DNA of 64,000 nucleotides, taken from the NCBI GenBank assembly GCA_036003845.1, contig DASYRX010000159.1:1-64000 (forward strand), read 5' to 3'. The notes below the pieces were generated by a model. It was not told where the DNA came from. It ran no database searches and saw only the letters and a program-made list of their open reading frames with translations. The stretch comes from DASYRX01 sp036003845 (GTDB lineage Bacteria > Gemmatimonadota > Gemmatimonadetes > Gemmatimonadales > Gemmatimonadaceae). A program made the translations under genes and the position numbers. Positions 51,195-60,812 of the stretch are shown here, in pieces (position 1 is the stretch's first letter; each line of letters starts with the position of its first letter).

Positions 51195-53644
51195 TCGCCG
51201 ACACCGGCGGGAATGGCTCCGGCGAAACTCGTTAGGTCCACCTCTTCATTGGGAGTACGCACGCGCGACGCACCCGTGTCCTCGTCGTATTCGACGGTCA
51301 GCACGCGATCGAGACCGTCGCGCACAGATTCGACGTGCGTGATCACGATCACCTGCTCGAAGCGGTCGTGCAGCCGCCGGAGCAGCTCGACAACCTGCTG
51401 CCGTCGCGCTTCATCGAGTGAGCCGAACACTTCATCGAGCACCAGAAGCGAGAAGTTGAGTCCCGCGCGATCGGCGATCATCTGAGAGATGGCGAGGCGA
51501 AGAACGAGGTTCGCTAGATCCTCTTCGCCGCCGGACAACACCGTCTTCACACTGCCTTCTTCAAGAACGCGCACGTTGTACTCGTCGTCCAGCTTGAGCT
51601 CTGTATAGCGATCATCCGTGAGCTGGCCGAGGAAACCACTGGCGATCTCTGACAGTTCGGGGCGCAGCTCGAAATTGAGGTCCGTGCGCAGGTCTGAAAA
51701 TGCGCGATCCAGCTCATCATGCAATCGACGGTCGCGCTGCAGCGACTCCAACTGGCGCTGTGCGCGATCGAAGTCGCCTTTCGCAGCCTTGGCGCGCTCT
51801 TCTGCCGCGACGACGGCCTCTACTTCAACAGCCGCGCCGGCGTGCGCGATTTCAGCTGTGCGAAGCTGGGCTGCGATTCGATCATGCGTCTCGCGCAGTT
51901 CCGCGAACTCACGCTCGGAGTAGCGCACAGCGTCGCGGCGCGCGGAAAGAGCGGCGATGCGAGTTCTCAGCTGATCGCGTATTTCGATGACGCGCGCGCG
52001 TTCGTCCGCCAAACCCTGTTCGCGCTCGATCTGGGCTTCGAGACGTGCGGCGCGCTCATTCAAGGGCGCGAACCGGCTCGTCTCGCGCTGCAACTCTTCG
52101 TGCCGCTCCGGATCGTATCCCGTCGGCACGGCCGCCAATTCGGCGAGAATGGTCTCGTGCTGTTGCGACTTGTGATGAATCTCGCGCACCAGCTGATGTC
52201 GTTCGGCGACCGCCGACTGCACACGCGCCAGTTGCCGCTCGAGCCCCTGTACTGATTGTCTGAGTGCGTTGCGCCGCTCGTCGAGCACACGGATGTCGGC
52301 CGGCATCTCGCCTAACTGTTCGAGTCGCGTGCTATAGTAGCGGCCGTCGACCTTGATCGTTTCCATCTGCTCGTCGAGCTGCTCGAGCACGTCGCGATAC
52401 GCGGCGCCCAACGGGCGAGTACAAGTGGGGCACGCGCCTTCTTCACCGAGCTCGACGAGCTTGTCGCGCTGCTCCTGCAACTCTCTGTACTGAGCGCGAT
52501 ACGAGTCGCGCTTTGTCTCCGCCTCCTGACGGTCACGGACCCATTCTGTGCGGCGCGCCTCGAGATCTCCGTCCGTGTCGCGCTCGAGCCGGCGCTGAGC
52601 ATCCAGCTGCTCTGTGAGCGACTCCTCGAGCGCGACTTCATGCTCGATGCGTTCGAGCCGCTCCTTAAATCGCGCCTGATCTTCGGCGAGAACGCGCTCA
52701 GTGTCCGCCAGCGTTCGGCGACGTCCTTCTTCGCGCGCGAGCACTTCGAAGCGCTGGAATTCGTCGGCCAGCGCTGCGAGCGGCGCGATCTCGTGCGCGA
52801 TGTGCTCCAGCTCGGTGCGCGCTTCTTCGACTCCAGCCAGCTCGCGTTCGATGCGCTCTTGATCCCGCGCGTGCGCGGCTTCGTCGCCTTCGGCCACGCG
52901 CAATTCGGCGAGCGTGTCGAGGAGCATCTCGCGTGAACGCTGTGCGTCGACCCAGCGCGGTTCGAATTCCTCGCTCGCGCGGCGCGACGCGTCGAGGGCG
53001 TACAGCGCCTCTTGATAGCGAGTGGCTGCCGTCTGTACTCTCAGCTCCGCCTCGCGCACAGCGCGAGTGATCGCGTCCGCGTCGGGCATTGCACTGCGCA
53101 AGCCTGACGCCTCGGCGATGATTTCGCGGCGCCGATCCCTCACCAAGTCCTGCGCCACGCGCAGGCGCTCATAGCCGAGCACGCGCGAAAGGAACTTCGC
53201 ACGTTCGGACGGCCCCATGGCCGCCATCACGTCCAGTTCTTTTTGGCCCGTGAAGTAGGTGTTGAAGAACTCCGTGCGGCTCATTCCAAGCCGGCGCTGC
53301 AGAAGTTCGGTCACACCTGTGATCGACGTCGCGATGGGGCTCGGACTCGCGTCCAGAAACAGTTCGGCGCTCGTTAGGCCGCGACTGACCCGATAGCGGT
53401 GTTTGCCAAGCTCGAAGTCGAGCTCGACGCGCACCGGATCGCGCGGCGCGGCGCGATTGAACCGGATTGAATCACGCGTGCCGCGCGCTGCCGGGTTTCC
53501 GTAGATGGCCCACGCCATCGCCTCGAGGATCGTCGACTTCCCCGCGCCATTGGGCCCGATGATGCCGGTGAGCCCCGGCCCGAATTCGATCTGCGTATCC
53601 GCGTGCTGGCGGAAGTTCTGGAGGCGGATCGAGTTGAGCCTCAT
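51191..53644 (-). CDS. sbcC: SbcC/Rad50-type SMC ATPase
   Basis: The protein has 817 residues. With the SbcD/Mre11 nuclease it processes DNA ends and hairpins. The ABC head is split: Walker A GPNGAGKSTILEAM (residues 30-43) at the start, and signature LSGGEEDLANLVLRLAIS plus Walker B LLVLDEVFGSLDEARR at the end. Between lie two long coiled-coil arms around a zinc hook CPTC near residue 404. It is shorter than E. coli SbcC (1048) and close to archaeal Rad50 length. The start overlaps sbcD by 4 nt. Confidence 0.92.
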   Translation of the reverse strand: MRLNSIRLQNFRQHADTQIEFGPGLTGIIGPNGAGKSTILEAMAWAIYGNPAARGTRDSIRFNRAAPRDPVRVELDFELGKHRYRVSRGLTSAELFLDASPSPIATSITGVTELLQRRLGMSRTEFFNTYFTGQKELDVMAAMGPSERAKFLSRVLGYERLRVAQDLVRDRRREIIAEASGLRSAMPDADAITRAVREAELRVQTAATRYQEALYALDASRRASEEFEPRWVDAQRSREMLLDTLAELRVAEGDEAAHARDQERIERELAGVEEARTELEHIAHEIAPLAALADEFQRFEVLAREEGRRRTLADTERVLAEDQARFKERLERIEHEVALEESLTEQLDAQRRLERDTDGDLEARRTEWVRDRQEAETKRDSYRAQYRELQEQRDKLVELGEEGACPTCTRPLGAAYRDVLEQLDEQMETIKVDGRYYSTRLEQLGEMPADIRVLDERRNALRQSVQGLERQLARVQSAVAERHQLVREIHHKSQQHETILAELAAVPTGYDPERHEELQRETSRFAPLNERAARLEAQIEREQGLADERARVIEIRDQLRTRIAALSARRDAVRYSEREFAELRETHDRIAAQLRTAEIAHAGAAVEVEAVVAAEERAKAAKGDFDRAQRQLESLQRDRRLHDELDRAFSDLRTDLNFELRPELSEIASGFLGQLTDDRYTELKLDDEYNVRVLEEGSVKTVLSGGEEDLANLVLRLAISQMIADRAGLNFSLLVLDEVFGSLDEARRQQVVELLRRLHDRFEQVIVITHVESVRDGLDRVLTVEYDEDTGASRVRTPNEEVDLTSFAGAIPAGVGE

Positions 53645-54837
53645 TCCGTTGCGCCCTCGACCGCGGCCGCGAGCGCGCCTTCTTCACGCGCCGTAGCCTC
53701 CGACAGGTAGCGCATTCCCAACTCGGTGAGCGAGTTGCGATCCACATCCGATGCCAAGGGTCGACCATGCAGCTTGTCGCGGACAATGTCCGCGAGCGAG
53801 GCACGCCGCCCCTTCGCAGTTCCGCGCTTACCAGCAGTGTCCGGGTGGCGCGCATCGACGTTGAAGTGCAACGCGTCGCGCTTGTACTCGCGCAGGGACT
53901 TGTGGTCCAGCTCACGCGCGATGTGCCTCGGAATCTCGCGGACGACCTGCCTAACAACGGCATCGTGAATCCCGCCGGGCCACGCATCCACATTGCGGCG
54001 AATAGCGACATCTACATCAGCGGCGCTCATGCCGCGCGCATCGATCGGGGGCAAGTCGATGAACGTGCGCAGCCCGCGAATCGGATGAAAAACTCGCGTT
54101 CCTTTCGCGAGATCGAACTCGACGATTCCCTTCCCCGGAATCTTGTGCTGCTTCTCCTCGCGTCGCTCTTGCCAAACGTTTGTGCTCGAGTATTCCAACG
54201 ACCCGGAATAGCACGCGTTGGATGCGAGCGGCAGATACACGTGATAGTCGCCGAGGGCGACATAACTCCACCGCTCGGGCGCGATTTTCTGGAGCGGATA
54301 CTCGTTGGCGGCGCGATCGCCGTCCGGCTTGATTGGCAGGACACCGGCGACTTCGCCATGCAGCAGGAGAATGTTATGGCGATACGCCGGGTCTGGCTCC
54401 AGCGAGACCTTGTCGGCCGGCATGTCCGGCACCGCGTAGATCGAGAGCCCGCGATCCTCGAACGAAAGACGCTGCGGCTCTCCTTCCACCACATGAATGC
54501 CTAACGGGGAGAAGAGACGCAGGATGCATCCAGTCTCGACGGAGCGTGGCGTGTCATGGTTCCCGGCGAGCATGACGATTACGGCGTCCGGCAGCTCGCG
54601 CGCGAGGCGCGCGAACGTGGCGTAGGCGAGCAGAATTGCCGGGTTCGACGGCCGCACGCTGTGGAAAACGTCGCCGCCGATGAGCACGATCTCCGGGTCC
54701 AGCTCTATCGTCCGGTCGATCGCACGCTGGAACGCGCGCGCTACATCCGCCTCACGCTGGTTGCCCCGGCCATCGGAGGTCAACCGTTGGAATTGGCGGA
54801 AACCGAGATGTATGTCCGCGAAGTGGATGAGGCGCAT
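53641..54837 (-). CDS. sbcD: SbcD/Mre11-type nuclease
   Basis: The protein has 398 residues, a metallophosphatase nuclease partner of SbcC. Motifs in order are FADIHLGF, IVLIGGDVFHSVRP, MLAGNHDTPRS, LLHGEVAGV and a final YVALGDYHVYLP. The last replaces the canonical GHxH by GDYH, a variant of one metal-binding residue position. The C-terminal helical domain includes ADIVRDKLHGRPLASDVD. It is first in the operon sbcD-sbcC-GNAT, with 4-nt overlaps throughout. Confidence 0.9.
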   Translation of the reverse strand: MRLIHFADIHLGFRQFQRLTSDGRGNQREADVARAFQRAIDRTIELDPEIVLIGGDVFHSVRPSNPAILLAYATFARLARELPDAVIVMLAGNHDTPRSVETGCILRLFSPLGIHVVEGEPQRLSFEDRGLSIYAVPDMPADKVSLEPDPAYRHNILLLHGEVAGVLPIKPDGDRAANEYPLQKIAPERWSYVALGDYHVYLPLASNACYSGSLEYSSTNVWQERREEKQHKIPGKGIVEFDLAKGTRVFHPIRGLRTFIDLPPIDARGMSAADVDVAIRRNVDAWPGGIHDAVVRQVVREIPRHIARELDHKSLREYKRDALHFNVDARHPDTAGKRGTAKGRRASLADIVRDKLHGRPLASDVDRNSLTELGMRYLSEATAREEGALAAAVEGATE

Positions 54838-54932
54838 GCCACTGTGAGCCTGTTCTAATAGAACAGCTGCTCTCGAGCCAAATTAACGCGGCGTAGGGCT
54901 TTAGACAGCCTGCCGACGCCATTTGTTCAGCG

Positions 54933-55877
54933 TCAGTAGACCTGCACCCACTGGGAGATTTTCATCCACATCCTGACCGAGCTCCCGGGCGAAGTGGTCT
55001 CTTGGAGCAGGGAGCGCGAGATCACGCTCGTGCGCACATCCGTGATCCAGCCACGCGTGCGGTCGATCACCATGCTGCCGGTAATCGAGCCGCTCGTGGA
55101 AAGCACGGCGCTGCGCTGTTTGCCACTTCCCCCAGTCCCCGAGGCACCGCGATTGGCCCCGTATGGGACGTTCGTGCTGCGTGCTAGACGCCCCGTCAGC
55201 GAGATGTAAGCGATGTCGCCGCCCCGACTCACCGAATCGAGCCTGAACGTCCCTGAGAGGGCGGCAGAGCCCCCAGGGTCGGTGGGACCGGCGACAGGAA
55301 TTTCCATCGTCCGTACCCAGCTCTGTCCGATCTCCACGGGATCACTCGGCAGGGTGGCCGGCATCTGCGTCATGGCATTCCGCAGCGGGAGCGCATAGGC
55401 GTCCTCGGCGACCTTCGTTGCGCCATCCGGCGCGACGTGCAGACGAACGCGGCGCCCCTCGGCGGCGCGCGCAGCAGCTTCGAAGGGACCGCGCGGGCCA
55501 GCGCTGTTCGTTAGGCGAACGGAATCGGTAATGGCGGTGACGTCGGCGCCGTCCAGGTCTGTCGCTTCGACCGCGATACGTGTGAAGACGAGCAGTCCGC
55601 TGCGCTCATGCGACGTGCTATCGGCGGCCGGCTTTCCGACGCCCGCCTTCTCGTGAAGGTGCGTTCCTTCGAACTCTGTCGTTTGCTCCACCCGCAAACG
55701 CAGCGTGTCGCCCGCTCGCGGGCGCAGTTGCAAGGAATAGCGCTGAGCCACGGCTTCGAGCGGGACGCTGCCTAACGCGAAGGCGCAGCCGAGCGCGGCC
55801 GCAGCCAAGCGGCCCGCGCGACCGGCGCGCCTGAAGCGCCGGGTTCCCGTCAGAGTTGTTGTCAGAAGAGACGCCAC
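54933..55877 (-). CDS. Exported DUF6263-like protein
   Basis: The protein has 314 residues from GTG 55877. A signal peptide (RLAAAALGCAFALGSVPLEA) is followed by a beta-rich domain (RYSLQLRPRAGDTLRLRVEQ, VGKPAADSTSHERSGLLVFT, GQSWVRTMEIPVAG). A segment near the end describes the usual strand pair (ITGSMVIDRTRGWITDVRTS). The pattern matches envelope proteins labelled DUF6263, of unknown function. An open frame extends 115 codons further upstream but is low-complexity and overlaps the divergent gene's leader. Confidence 0.72.
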   Translation of the reverse strand: MASLLTTTLTGTRRFRRAGRAGRLAAAALGCAFALGSVPLEAVAQRYSLQLRPRAGDTLRLRVEQTTEFEGTHLHEKAGVGKPAADSTSHERSGLLVFTRIAVEATDLDGADVTAITDSVRLTNSAGPRGPFEAAARAAEGRRVRLHVAPDGATKVAEDAYALPLRNAMTQMPATLPSDPVEIGQSWVRTMEIPVAGPTDPGGSAALSGTFRLDSVSRGGDIAYISLTGRLARSTNVPYGANRGASGTGGSGKQRSAVLSTSGSITGSMVIDRTRGWITDVRTSVISRSLLQETTSPGSSVRMWMKISQWVQVY

Positions 55878-56025
55878 CAATCGCACGTCCCCACTACACC
55901 CGCGGGAGACGGTTGCTCCCAACTTCCGCGAGCCGCACGCATGCGGCTGGTATCGCGTCGGAGGGGTGTGTATTGTTGCGCCGCCGGAGCCCGTCCCCCG
56001 CCCACCACTGCGACACAAGGAGTCC

Positions 56026-57918
56026 GTGGACGAGAACAAGTCGCCGCTGTCACGCTGGCTGCTGATCGCCTTCGCGTCCGTGATCTTTGCCGCCAGTGTG
56101 GAGCTGCTTCCGCGCGTCGGCGTTCGGCTGCGAATCGTCCTCCTCGTCACCGCCGTTTGGTTGGGCGTCAGCGCCTGGATAGGCAGACGCGCACTTCTTT
56201 CCCGGCCGTATCGACCCGCCATTCCGCTCCTGCTCGCTCTATCCTATGCCCTTGTCGCTCTCGCGGCACTGGCGCGGGGACAAAACCCGCTCGACACCGA
56301 TCGCCTCGCCGCGTACTGCGCGATTAGTGTCGGATGGGCGACGCTCCTTCTTTTGATCGGCACGCAACGCTCAACGGCGGTGCACAAGGCTGTCGAGCCA
56401 TCGCGTCGTGTCGCCTGGGGCGTCGTTGCCCTTAGCGCGATTGTCATCTTGATCGCGCACGGGTTAGCGACGCCTCGCTGGCCACTGATCAGCGATGAGG
56501 CGATCTACGTGCTGCAAAGCGAATGGTTCTTCAAGCCTAACCATTCGTGGGCAGTGCCGCGCGAAATCGCGGACTTCTTCATCATGCGCAAGTTGGGTTA
56601 CAACGCCGACGCGCAGCACTTCTACGGCATGTATCCGCCTGGCTGGCCCGCGGTACTCGCCTCGTTCGATCTCATCGGGCTGCGTTGGTTCGTGCCGGTG
56701 ATCATGGGCGCCGCGAGTGTCGCCTTGACGTATCTCATCGGCGCACGCGTGCATTCGCGCGCGGCCGGGGCCTTCGCCGCGGCCTTGCTCGCGCTGCAGC
56801 AGTGGTACGTGATCGACCACGCGGGCTACATGTCCGACGGCTTCGCCACCTTCACGACCGTGGCAGGCGCGGCGTGCCTGCTGGCCGCGGAGACAGCGAC
56901 CGGCGCTCGGCGCTTCGCGTTAGGTGTGCTCGGTGGTGTTGCGTTAGGCATGGGCGTCGCCGGACGGCCCCTGTCCGGCGTGGGACTCGGGCTGGCGCTC
57001 GTGCTGTGGATCCTCATCCGCCGCCGCATGACGGCATCGCAGCTCGCCGTCACGGCCGCGGGAGTCGTACTCGGCGGCGTGCTGCCGGCCGCGTTGCTGC
57101 TCGAGTACAATGCCGCTACAAATGGTGAGCCCTTTCGTCTCGCGTACCAGGCGATCCATGGCCATGGTTACGATCTCGGCTTCGGTATGCGCGGCTTCAT
57201 GGGGTACACAGCCTCGCTCGAGCGAGTGCCGGTGCCGGTCATCTATACGCCCGGAATCGCTGCCTCCAACTTCTTTCTGCGTATCTCGGAGTTCTCATAC
57301 GCCGCGTTCGGCATCGGTCTGTTACTGCCGCTGATCGCGCTCGCGTTGGCGCATCGCGTGCCACTTCGACTGCGTTTCACGGTCGCCTTTCTCGTCCTCC
57401 CGGCGCTGTATTTCTTCTACTGGTATTCCGGCATACGCTACTTCACGTGCCTGTTGCCGTTCCTGCTCGTCGGCTGCGCTGTGATGGTCCTGGAGCTTTT
57501 CGAACGCGAGCCCGCCGCGTTAGGCCTCGCCCTGTGCGCGCTGGTCGGGAGCTTGTTCTTCGCGCTGCCGTACCGCGTCTCGCCTGGCGGGCTCGATTCG
57601 CCATGGACGCGCTCGGCGTACTTCCGCGATCCGGGGCGCATCGCCACGCTGGACTCGCTGCGCGCGTTAGGTGAGCGTCAGGGCCCGCTGCTCGTCTTCG
57701 CGCGACAACAGGACAACCCGTTCGACAACCTGCTCGATCGGCTCGAGCTGCTCAATGCCGACGGATTGAATTCGCGCGTGCTCGTGGCGCGTGATCTGGG
57801 CGCGCGCAATGCCGAACTCCGTGCGCGATATCCCGAGCGCCGCGTCTATTTAGTGGAAGATGGCGGGCGCGAGTCGCTATCGCGCATCACGCCGCTGGAC
57901 AGCACCGGAGCGCGTTAG
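56026..57918 (+). CDS. GT-C glycosyltransferase, family 39-like
   Basis: The protein has 630 residues with about twelve membrane segments. The first periplasmic loop contains LISDEAIYVLQSEWFF, where the acidic pair is the expected catalytic metal-site motif of GT-C/PMT-like enzymes, followed by FYGMYPPGWPAVLASFDLIG. These enzymes transfer sugar from a lipid-linked donor to protein or lipid. GTG 56026 is taken as start, just after an AAGGAG sequence (spacing only 3 nt); the open frame begins at 55966. The stop TAG is inside a CGTTAGGC motif and overlaps the convergent gene by 4 nt. Confidence 0.8.
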   Translation: MDENKSPLSRWLLIAFASVIFAASVELLPRVGVRLRIVLLVTAVWLGVSAWIGRRALLSRPYRPAIPLLLALSYALVALAALARGQNPLDTDRLAAYCAISVGWATLLLLIGTQRSTAVHKAVEPSRRVAWGVVALSAIVILIAHGLATPRWPLISDEAIYVLQSEWFFKPNHSWAVPREIADFFIMRKLGYNADAQHFYGMYPPGWPAVLASFDLIGLRWFVPVIMGAASVALTYLIGARVHSRAAGAFAAALLALQQWYVIDHAGYMSDGFATFTTVAGAACLLAAETATGARRFALGVLGGVALGMGVAGRPLSGVGLGLALVLWILIRRRMTASQLAVTAAGVVLGGVLPAALLLEYNAATNGEPFRLAYQAIHGHGYDLGFGMRGFMGYTASLERVPVPVIYTPGIAASNFFLRISEFSYAAFGIGLLLPLIALALAHRVPLRLRFTVAFLVLPALYFFYWYSGIRYFTCLLPFLLVGCAVMVLELFEREPAALGLALCALVGSLFFALPYRVSPGGLDSPWTRSAYFRDPGRIATLDSLRALGERQGPLLVFARQQDNPFDNLLDRLELLNADGLNSRVLVARDLGARNAELRARYPERRVYLVEDGGRESLSRITPLDSTGAR

Positions 57919-58193
57919 GCGCCGCCGATGTCCCACGCCTGCTCGACGTCGGTACGCGAGTAGGCTCGAAAAGCGGTGAGAGTTTGGGTGCGCTCGATGC
58001 CAACGACGCTGGGAAACTTCTCAGTGACGACTTCCGCGATCTGCGAGTATTCCGCCACGCGCACGATCACGACGAGATCCCATTCGCCCGAGACCGAGTA
58101 CACCTCCTGCACGCCGTCGATTCCGGCGAGTCGCATTGCGGTCTCCGGAATCCGCTTCGGATCGGCTCGAACAAGAACGATTGTCGTGATCAT
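57915..58193 (-). CDS. Stand-alone Lrp/AsnC ligand-binding domain protein
   Basis: The protein has 92 residues, corresponding only to the RAM (regulation of amino acid metabolism) domain of Lrp/AsnC proteins (TIVLVRADPKRIPETAMRLA, YSVSGEWDLVVIVRVAEYSQ, VGIERTQTLTAFRAYS). The helix-turn-helix half is absent, as in the stand-alone SraA-like proteins. It probably forms multimers that bind amino acids and may modulate another regulator. The last four bases overlap the convergent glycosyltransferase gene. Confidence 0.87.
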   Translation of the reverse strand: MITTIVLVRADPKRIPETAMRLAGIDGVQEVYSVSGEWDLVVIVRVAEYSQIAEVVTEKFPSVVGIERTQTLTAFRAYSRTDVEQAWDIGGA

Positions 58194-58293
58194 GGCGCGG
58201 GCTAAAATAGCGTCGGCCCCAGGCAGTCACTAGTTTGCACTCCAGCTGGCGAACTCGCTCGCCTTACTTTGACATCTGACTGTAAAGGGCATC

Positions 58294-59907
58294 GTGGAGC
58301 AGGACGACAGGGAACTCGCGGGCGCCGCGCGCAGCGCGCACGTATTGCACATCACGCCCAGAATCGGTGGCGAGAGCGACCGTCTCGTCCACTCCACACT
58401 TGGCAAGCTCACAAATAGGGCTGACACGGGCGTCGCACTCCTCGTGATCGTCCCCGAGCGAGAAACGGCGTACGAGCTAGTCAGCAACTCGCGCTCCGAA
58501 AGCACCGGTGGCGGCGACTATTTCGTCCCGCTCACGACACCCTCGCGCGCTGCGCGTCTTCTGCAGCGCAATCCCGCTGCGATCGTCGGTACGCCTGCCG
58601 ACTTGCTCGCGCTCGTTCGGGCCACTGAGCTCAAGTTGCAAGGCGTGCGTCAAGTCGTGCTGCTGTGGCCCGATTCGATGCTCGTGAATGAGGCGCAGTC
58701 GGCGGATCTCGACACATTGCTCAGCGAGCTTCCGCGCGACGCCGATCGAACGCTGATCGCCGAGCAGGCGACGCCGACACTCGAATCGTTCATCGAGCGC
58801 TTTGCGCTCAAGCCGCGACGTCTGACTCACAGTGTTTCAGTCGCGATCCCACCGCGACAGGTCGGTTACGTCATCGTCGCTGCCGAGCAGCGCGCTGCTG
58901 CGCTACAGCGGCTTCTGGATACGCGCGATGCAACAGACGTCGCGGTTGTCGTGGACGATGAGCAGTCGTCGCGCGAGGTCGCTGCCGCACTCGCCGCGTT
59001 AGGCGAGGACGCCGGAGCTGTGCTGAATCCACGGGATGTGACCGCGGCCTCCCTCATTGTCTGGTACGGCCCACCGCGAGGCGCCGTGCGCGTGGCAGAG
59101 CTGCTGGCGGCGACGGCGGAAACATCCGAGACGGTGCTGCTCGCGACGCCCGCTGAGTTACAACGATTCCGCACACTCTCGCCAGCGCTGACCCTCAACC
59201 CAGCGAGCTTACCGCAGCCAACCGACGCCGCCGCACAGCGCGTGCGTGCGTTGCGCGATGAGCTGTCGTCGTTGTTGCGACGCGAGCCGATGGACGCGGA
59301 GCTCGCGACGATCGAACCGCTCTTGGCCAATCATGACGCCGCGGAAATCGCCGCAGCGGCGCTGCGACTGCTGGGCCGCGCGCGCCAAGCCATCGCGCGC
59401 GCGGAGCAGGTCGACCGCACGAGCGCTCCAGCTGCAGCACGTACGGCGCAGCCGGCAGCCCCGGCTGAGCAGCCCTGGACTCGACTGTTTTTGAGCGTCG
59501 GGGAGCGCGATGGCGTCCGTCGCGGCGATCTCGTTGGCGCGATCACGGGCGAGGCATCGATCACCGGCTCTCAAATCGGCAAGATCACGTTGCACGAGAC
59601 GTATTCGCTCGTCGAAGTTGCCAGCTCCGTGGCCGAACACGTCGTGGAGCGCCTAACGGGCGTCTCGATTCGCGGCCGGCGCGTGATGGCGCGCCCCGAT
59701 CGCGCCGCTGGCGCGCGCGGCACTCCAGGCGAGGCTCGACGAGGGCCTCGGCGCGACCCGTCCGAGGTGCCGCAGTCGGCGCGCGCCGGCCCGCGCGCGG
59801 CACGTGAGCACGAGGAATGGTCGTCACGCAGCGAACGGCTGCGTCACTCGCGTCGCAGTCCAGCCGAGCCTCCAGCGCCCCCAGAGGTCCCGGGTAGCGA
59901 GCCGTGA
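58294..59907 (+). CDS. Pseudo-DEAD-box protein with DbpA RNA-binding domain
   Basis: The protein has 537 residues. Residues about 20-330 follow the layout of two helicase RecA domains: AIVGTPADLLALVRATELKL resembles DEAD-box motif Ib, then QVVLLWPDSMLVNEAQSADL where DEAD should be, and LIAEQATPTLESFIERFALK where SAT should be. There is no Walker A GxGKT. Near 405-475 lies a DbpA-type RNA-binding domain (TRLFLSVGERDGVRRGDLVG, HETYSLVEVASSVAEHVVER). The tail is Arg/Pro-rich and probably disordered. An RNA-binding, ATPase-dead relative of DbpA/CsdA is the best reading. It is coupled to tdk (GTGA). Confidence 0.72.
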   Translation: MEQDDRELAGAARSAHVLHITPRIGGESDRLVHSTLGKLTNRADTGVALLVIVPERETAYELVSNSRSESTGGGDYFVPLTTPSRAARLLQRNPAAIVGTPADLLALVRATELKLQGVRQVVLLWPDSMLVNEAQSADLDTLLSELPRDADRTLIAEQATPTLESFIERFALKPRRLTHSVSVAIPPRQVGYVIVAAEQRAAALQRLLDTRDATDVAVVVDDEQSSREVAAALAALGEDAGAVLNPRDVTAASLIVWYGPPRGAVRVAELLAATAETSETVLLATPAELQRFRTLSPALTLNPASLPQPTDAAAQRVRALRDELSSLLRREPMDAELATIEPLLANHDAAEIAAAALRLLGRARQAIARAEQVDRTSAPAAARTAQPAAPAEQPWTRLFLSVGERDGVRRGDLVGAITGEASITGSQIGKITLHETYSLVEVASSVAEHVVERLTGVSIRGRRVMARPDRAAGARGTPGEARRGPRRDPSEVPQSARAGPRAAREHEEWSSRSERLRHSRRSPAEPPAPPEVPGSEP

Positions 59908-60515
59908 GCAGCGCGGCGCTCAATGGCGGCTGGATCGAAGTGATCGCGGGAGTGATGTTTAGCGGCAAGACCGAGGAGCTAATGCGCCGCGTTAGGCGCG
60001 CTATCATCGCGCGCAAGCGCATCCAGGTCTTCAAGTCACATCTCGACGATCGCTACCTGGGCGTCCTCTCCGTTTCCAGTCACGACGGACGATCCGTCGA
60101 AGCGATTCCCGTTGATTCGTCCGCGCAGATCGCGTCGCGCATCGATCCGGTGGCCCATGTCATCGCGATCGACGAGGCGCAGTTTCTCGATGACGGCATC
60201 GTGGAAGTCGTCACGTGGCTGGCCAACAGCGGCCGCCGCGTGATCGTCGCCGGCACCGATACCGACTTCCGCGGCGAGCCGTTCGGCCGCATGCCGCAGC
60301 TCATGGCTGTGGCGGAACTGGTCGACAAGCTGCACGCCATCTGCGTGCTGTGCGGAGCGCCCGCGACGCGCAATCAGCGGCTCATCGACGGCGAACCCGC
60401 GCCGTACGATTCGCCGACAATCATGGTGGGCGGACGCGAAGCGTACGAGGCGCGCTGCCGCGCCTGTCACATCGTTAGGAAAAAAGACGAGGGGCAGCGG
60501 ACGCTGCCCCTCTAG
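59904..60515 (+). CDS. tdk: Thymidine kinase
   Basis: The protein has 203 residues, a type II thymidine kinase that phosphorylates thymidine in salvage. The P-loop is GVMFSGKTEELMRR, Walker B is VIAIDEAQFLDD, the lasso is TDFRGEPFGRMPQLM, and the zinc site comprises CVLCGAPATRNQR and CRACH. It starts at GTG 59904, overlapping the previous stop. The last codons form a GC-rich hairpin (60489-60512) directly before the stop, which may serve as the terminator. Confidence 0.96.
   Translation: MSSAALNGGWIEVIAGVMFSGKTEELMRRVRRAIIARKRIQVFKSHLDDRYLGVLSVSSHDGRSVEAIPVDSSAQIASRIDPVAHVIAIDEAQFLDDGIVEVVTWLANSGRRVIVAGTDTDFRGEPFGRMPQLMAVAELVDKLHAICVLCGAPATRNQRLIDGEPAPYDSPTIMVGGREAYEARCRACHIVRKKDEGQRTLPL
60489..60512 (+). 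terminator. Hairpin inside the tdk 3' end
   Basis: GAGGGGCAGC pairs perfectly with GCTGCCCCTC over a 4-nt loop. It encodes the final residues of Tdk, and the stop TAG follows at once. No U-tract follows, so it may be a stability element rather than a full intrinsic terminator. Confidence 0.5.
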
Positions 60516-60812
60516 TGCGCCCCTAGCACTCAGGAGGGCTGAGGACCTAGGCGCATTCGGCAATCGGCGCGTCCCTCACGCCGCGTTGCGGTGTGGCCGT
60601 ACCCGCGTCCTACGAGCGTACCGCAGAAGGCACCGCGTTCGTCGAGAGACGCGACGTTTGAACGCCAAGTTTACGGCTCGTGGAGTCGGCCGCTTGTCAC
60701 GTGAAGGACCAGCGCCGTCACTGTCTCCGCCGGTCGCCTTGCAATGTGACGCAAACGGTCACTCGCACGTCTTTGAGTAACGCATGAACGACACCACAAC
60801 TGGAACTTCCTT
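60516..60812. other. Intergenic region tdk to AraC-type gene
   Basis: 297 bp with no gene visible. It lacks the CGTTAGGC motif entirely until 60835. A promoter for the regulator gene is expected here but no convincing minus 35/minus 10 pair was recognised. Confidence 0.6.

Noticed and set aside
58294..59907. Active DEAD-box RNA helicase
   Set aside because: Walker A, DEAD and SAT motifs are all missing; only the fold layout and DbpA domain remain.
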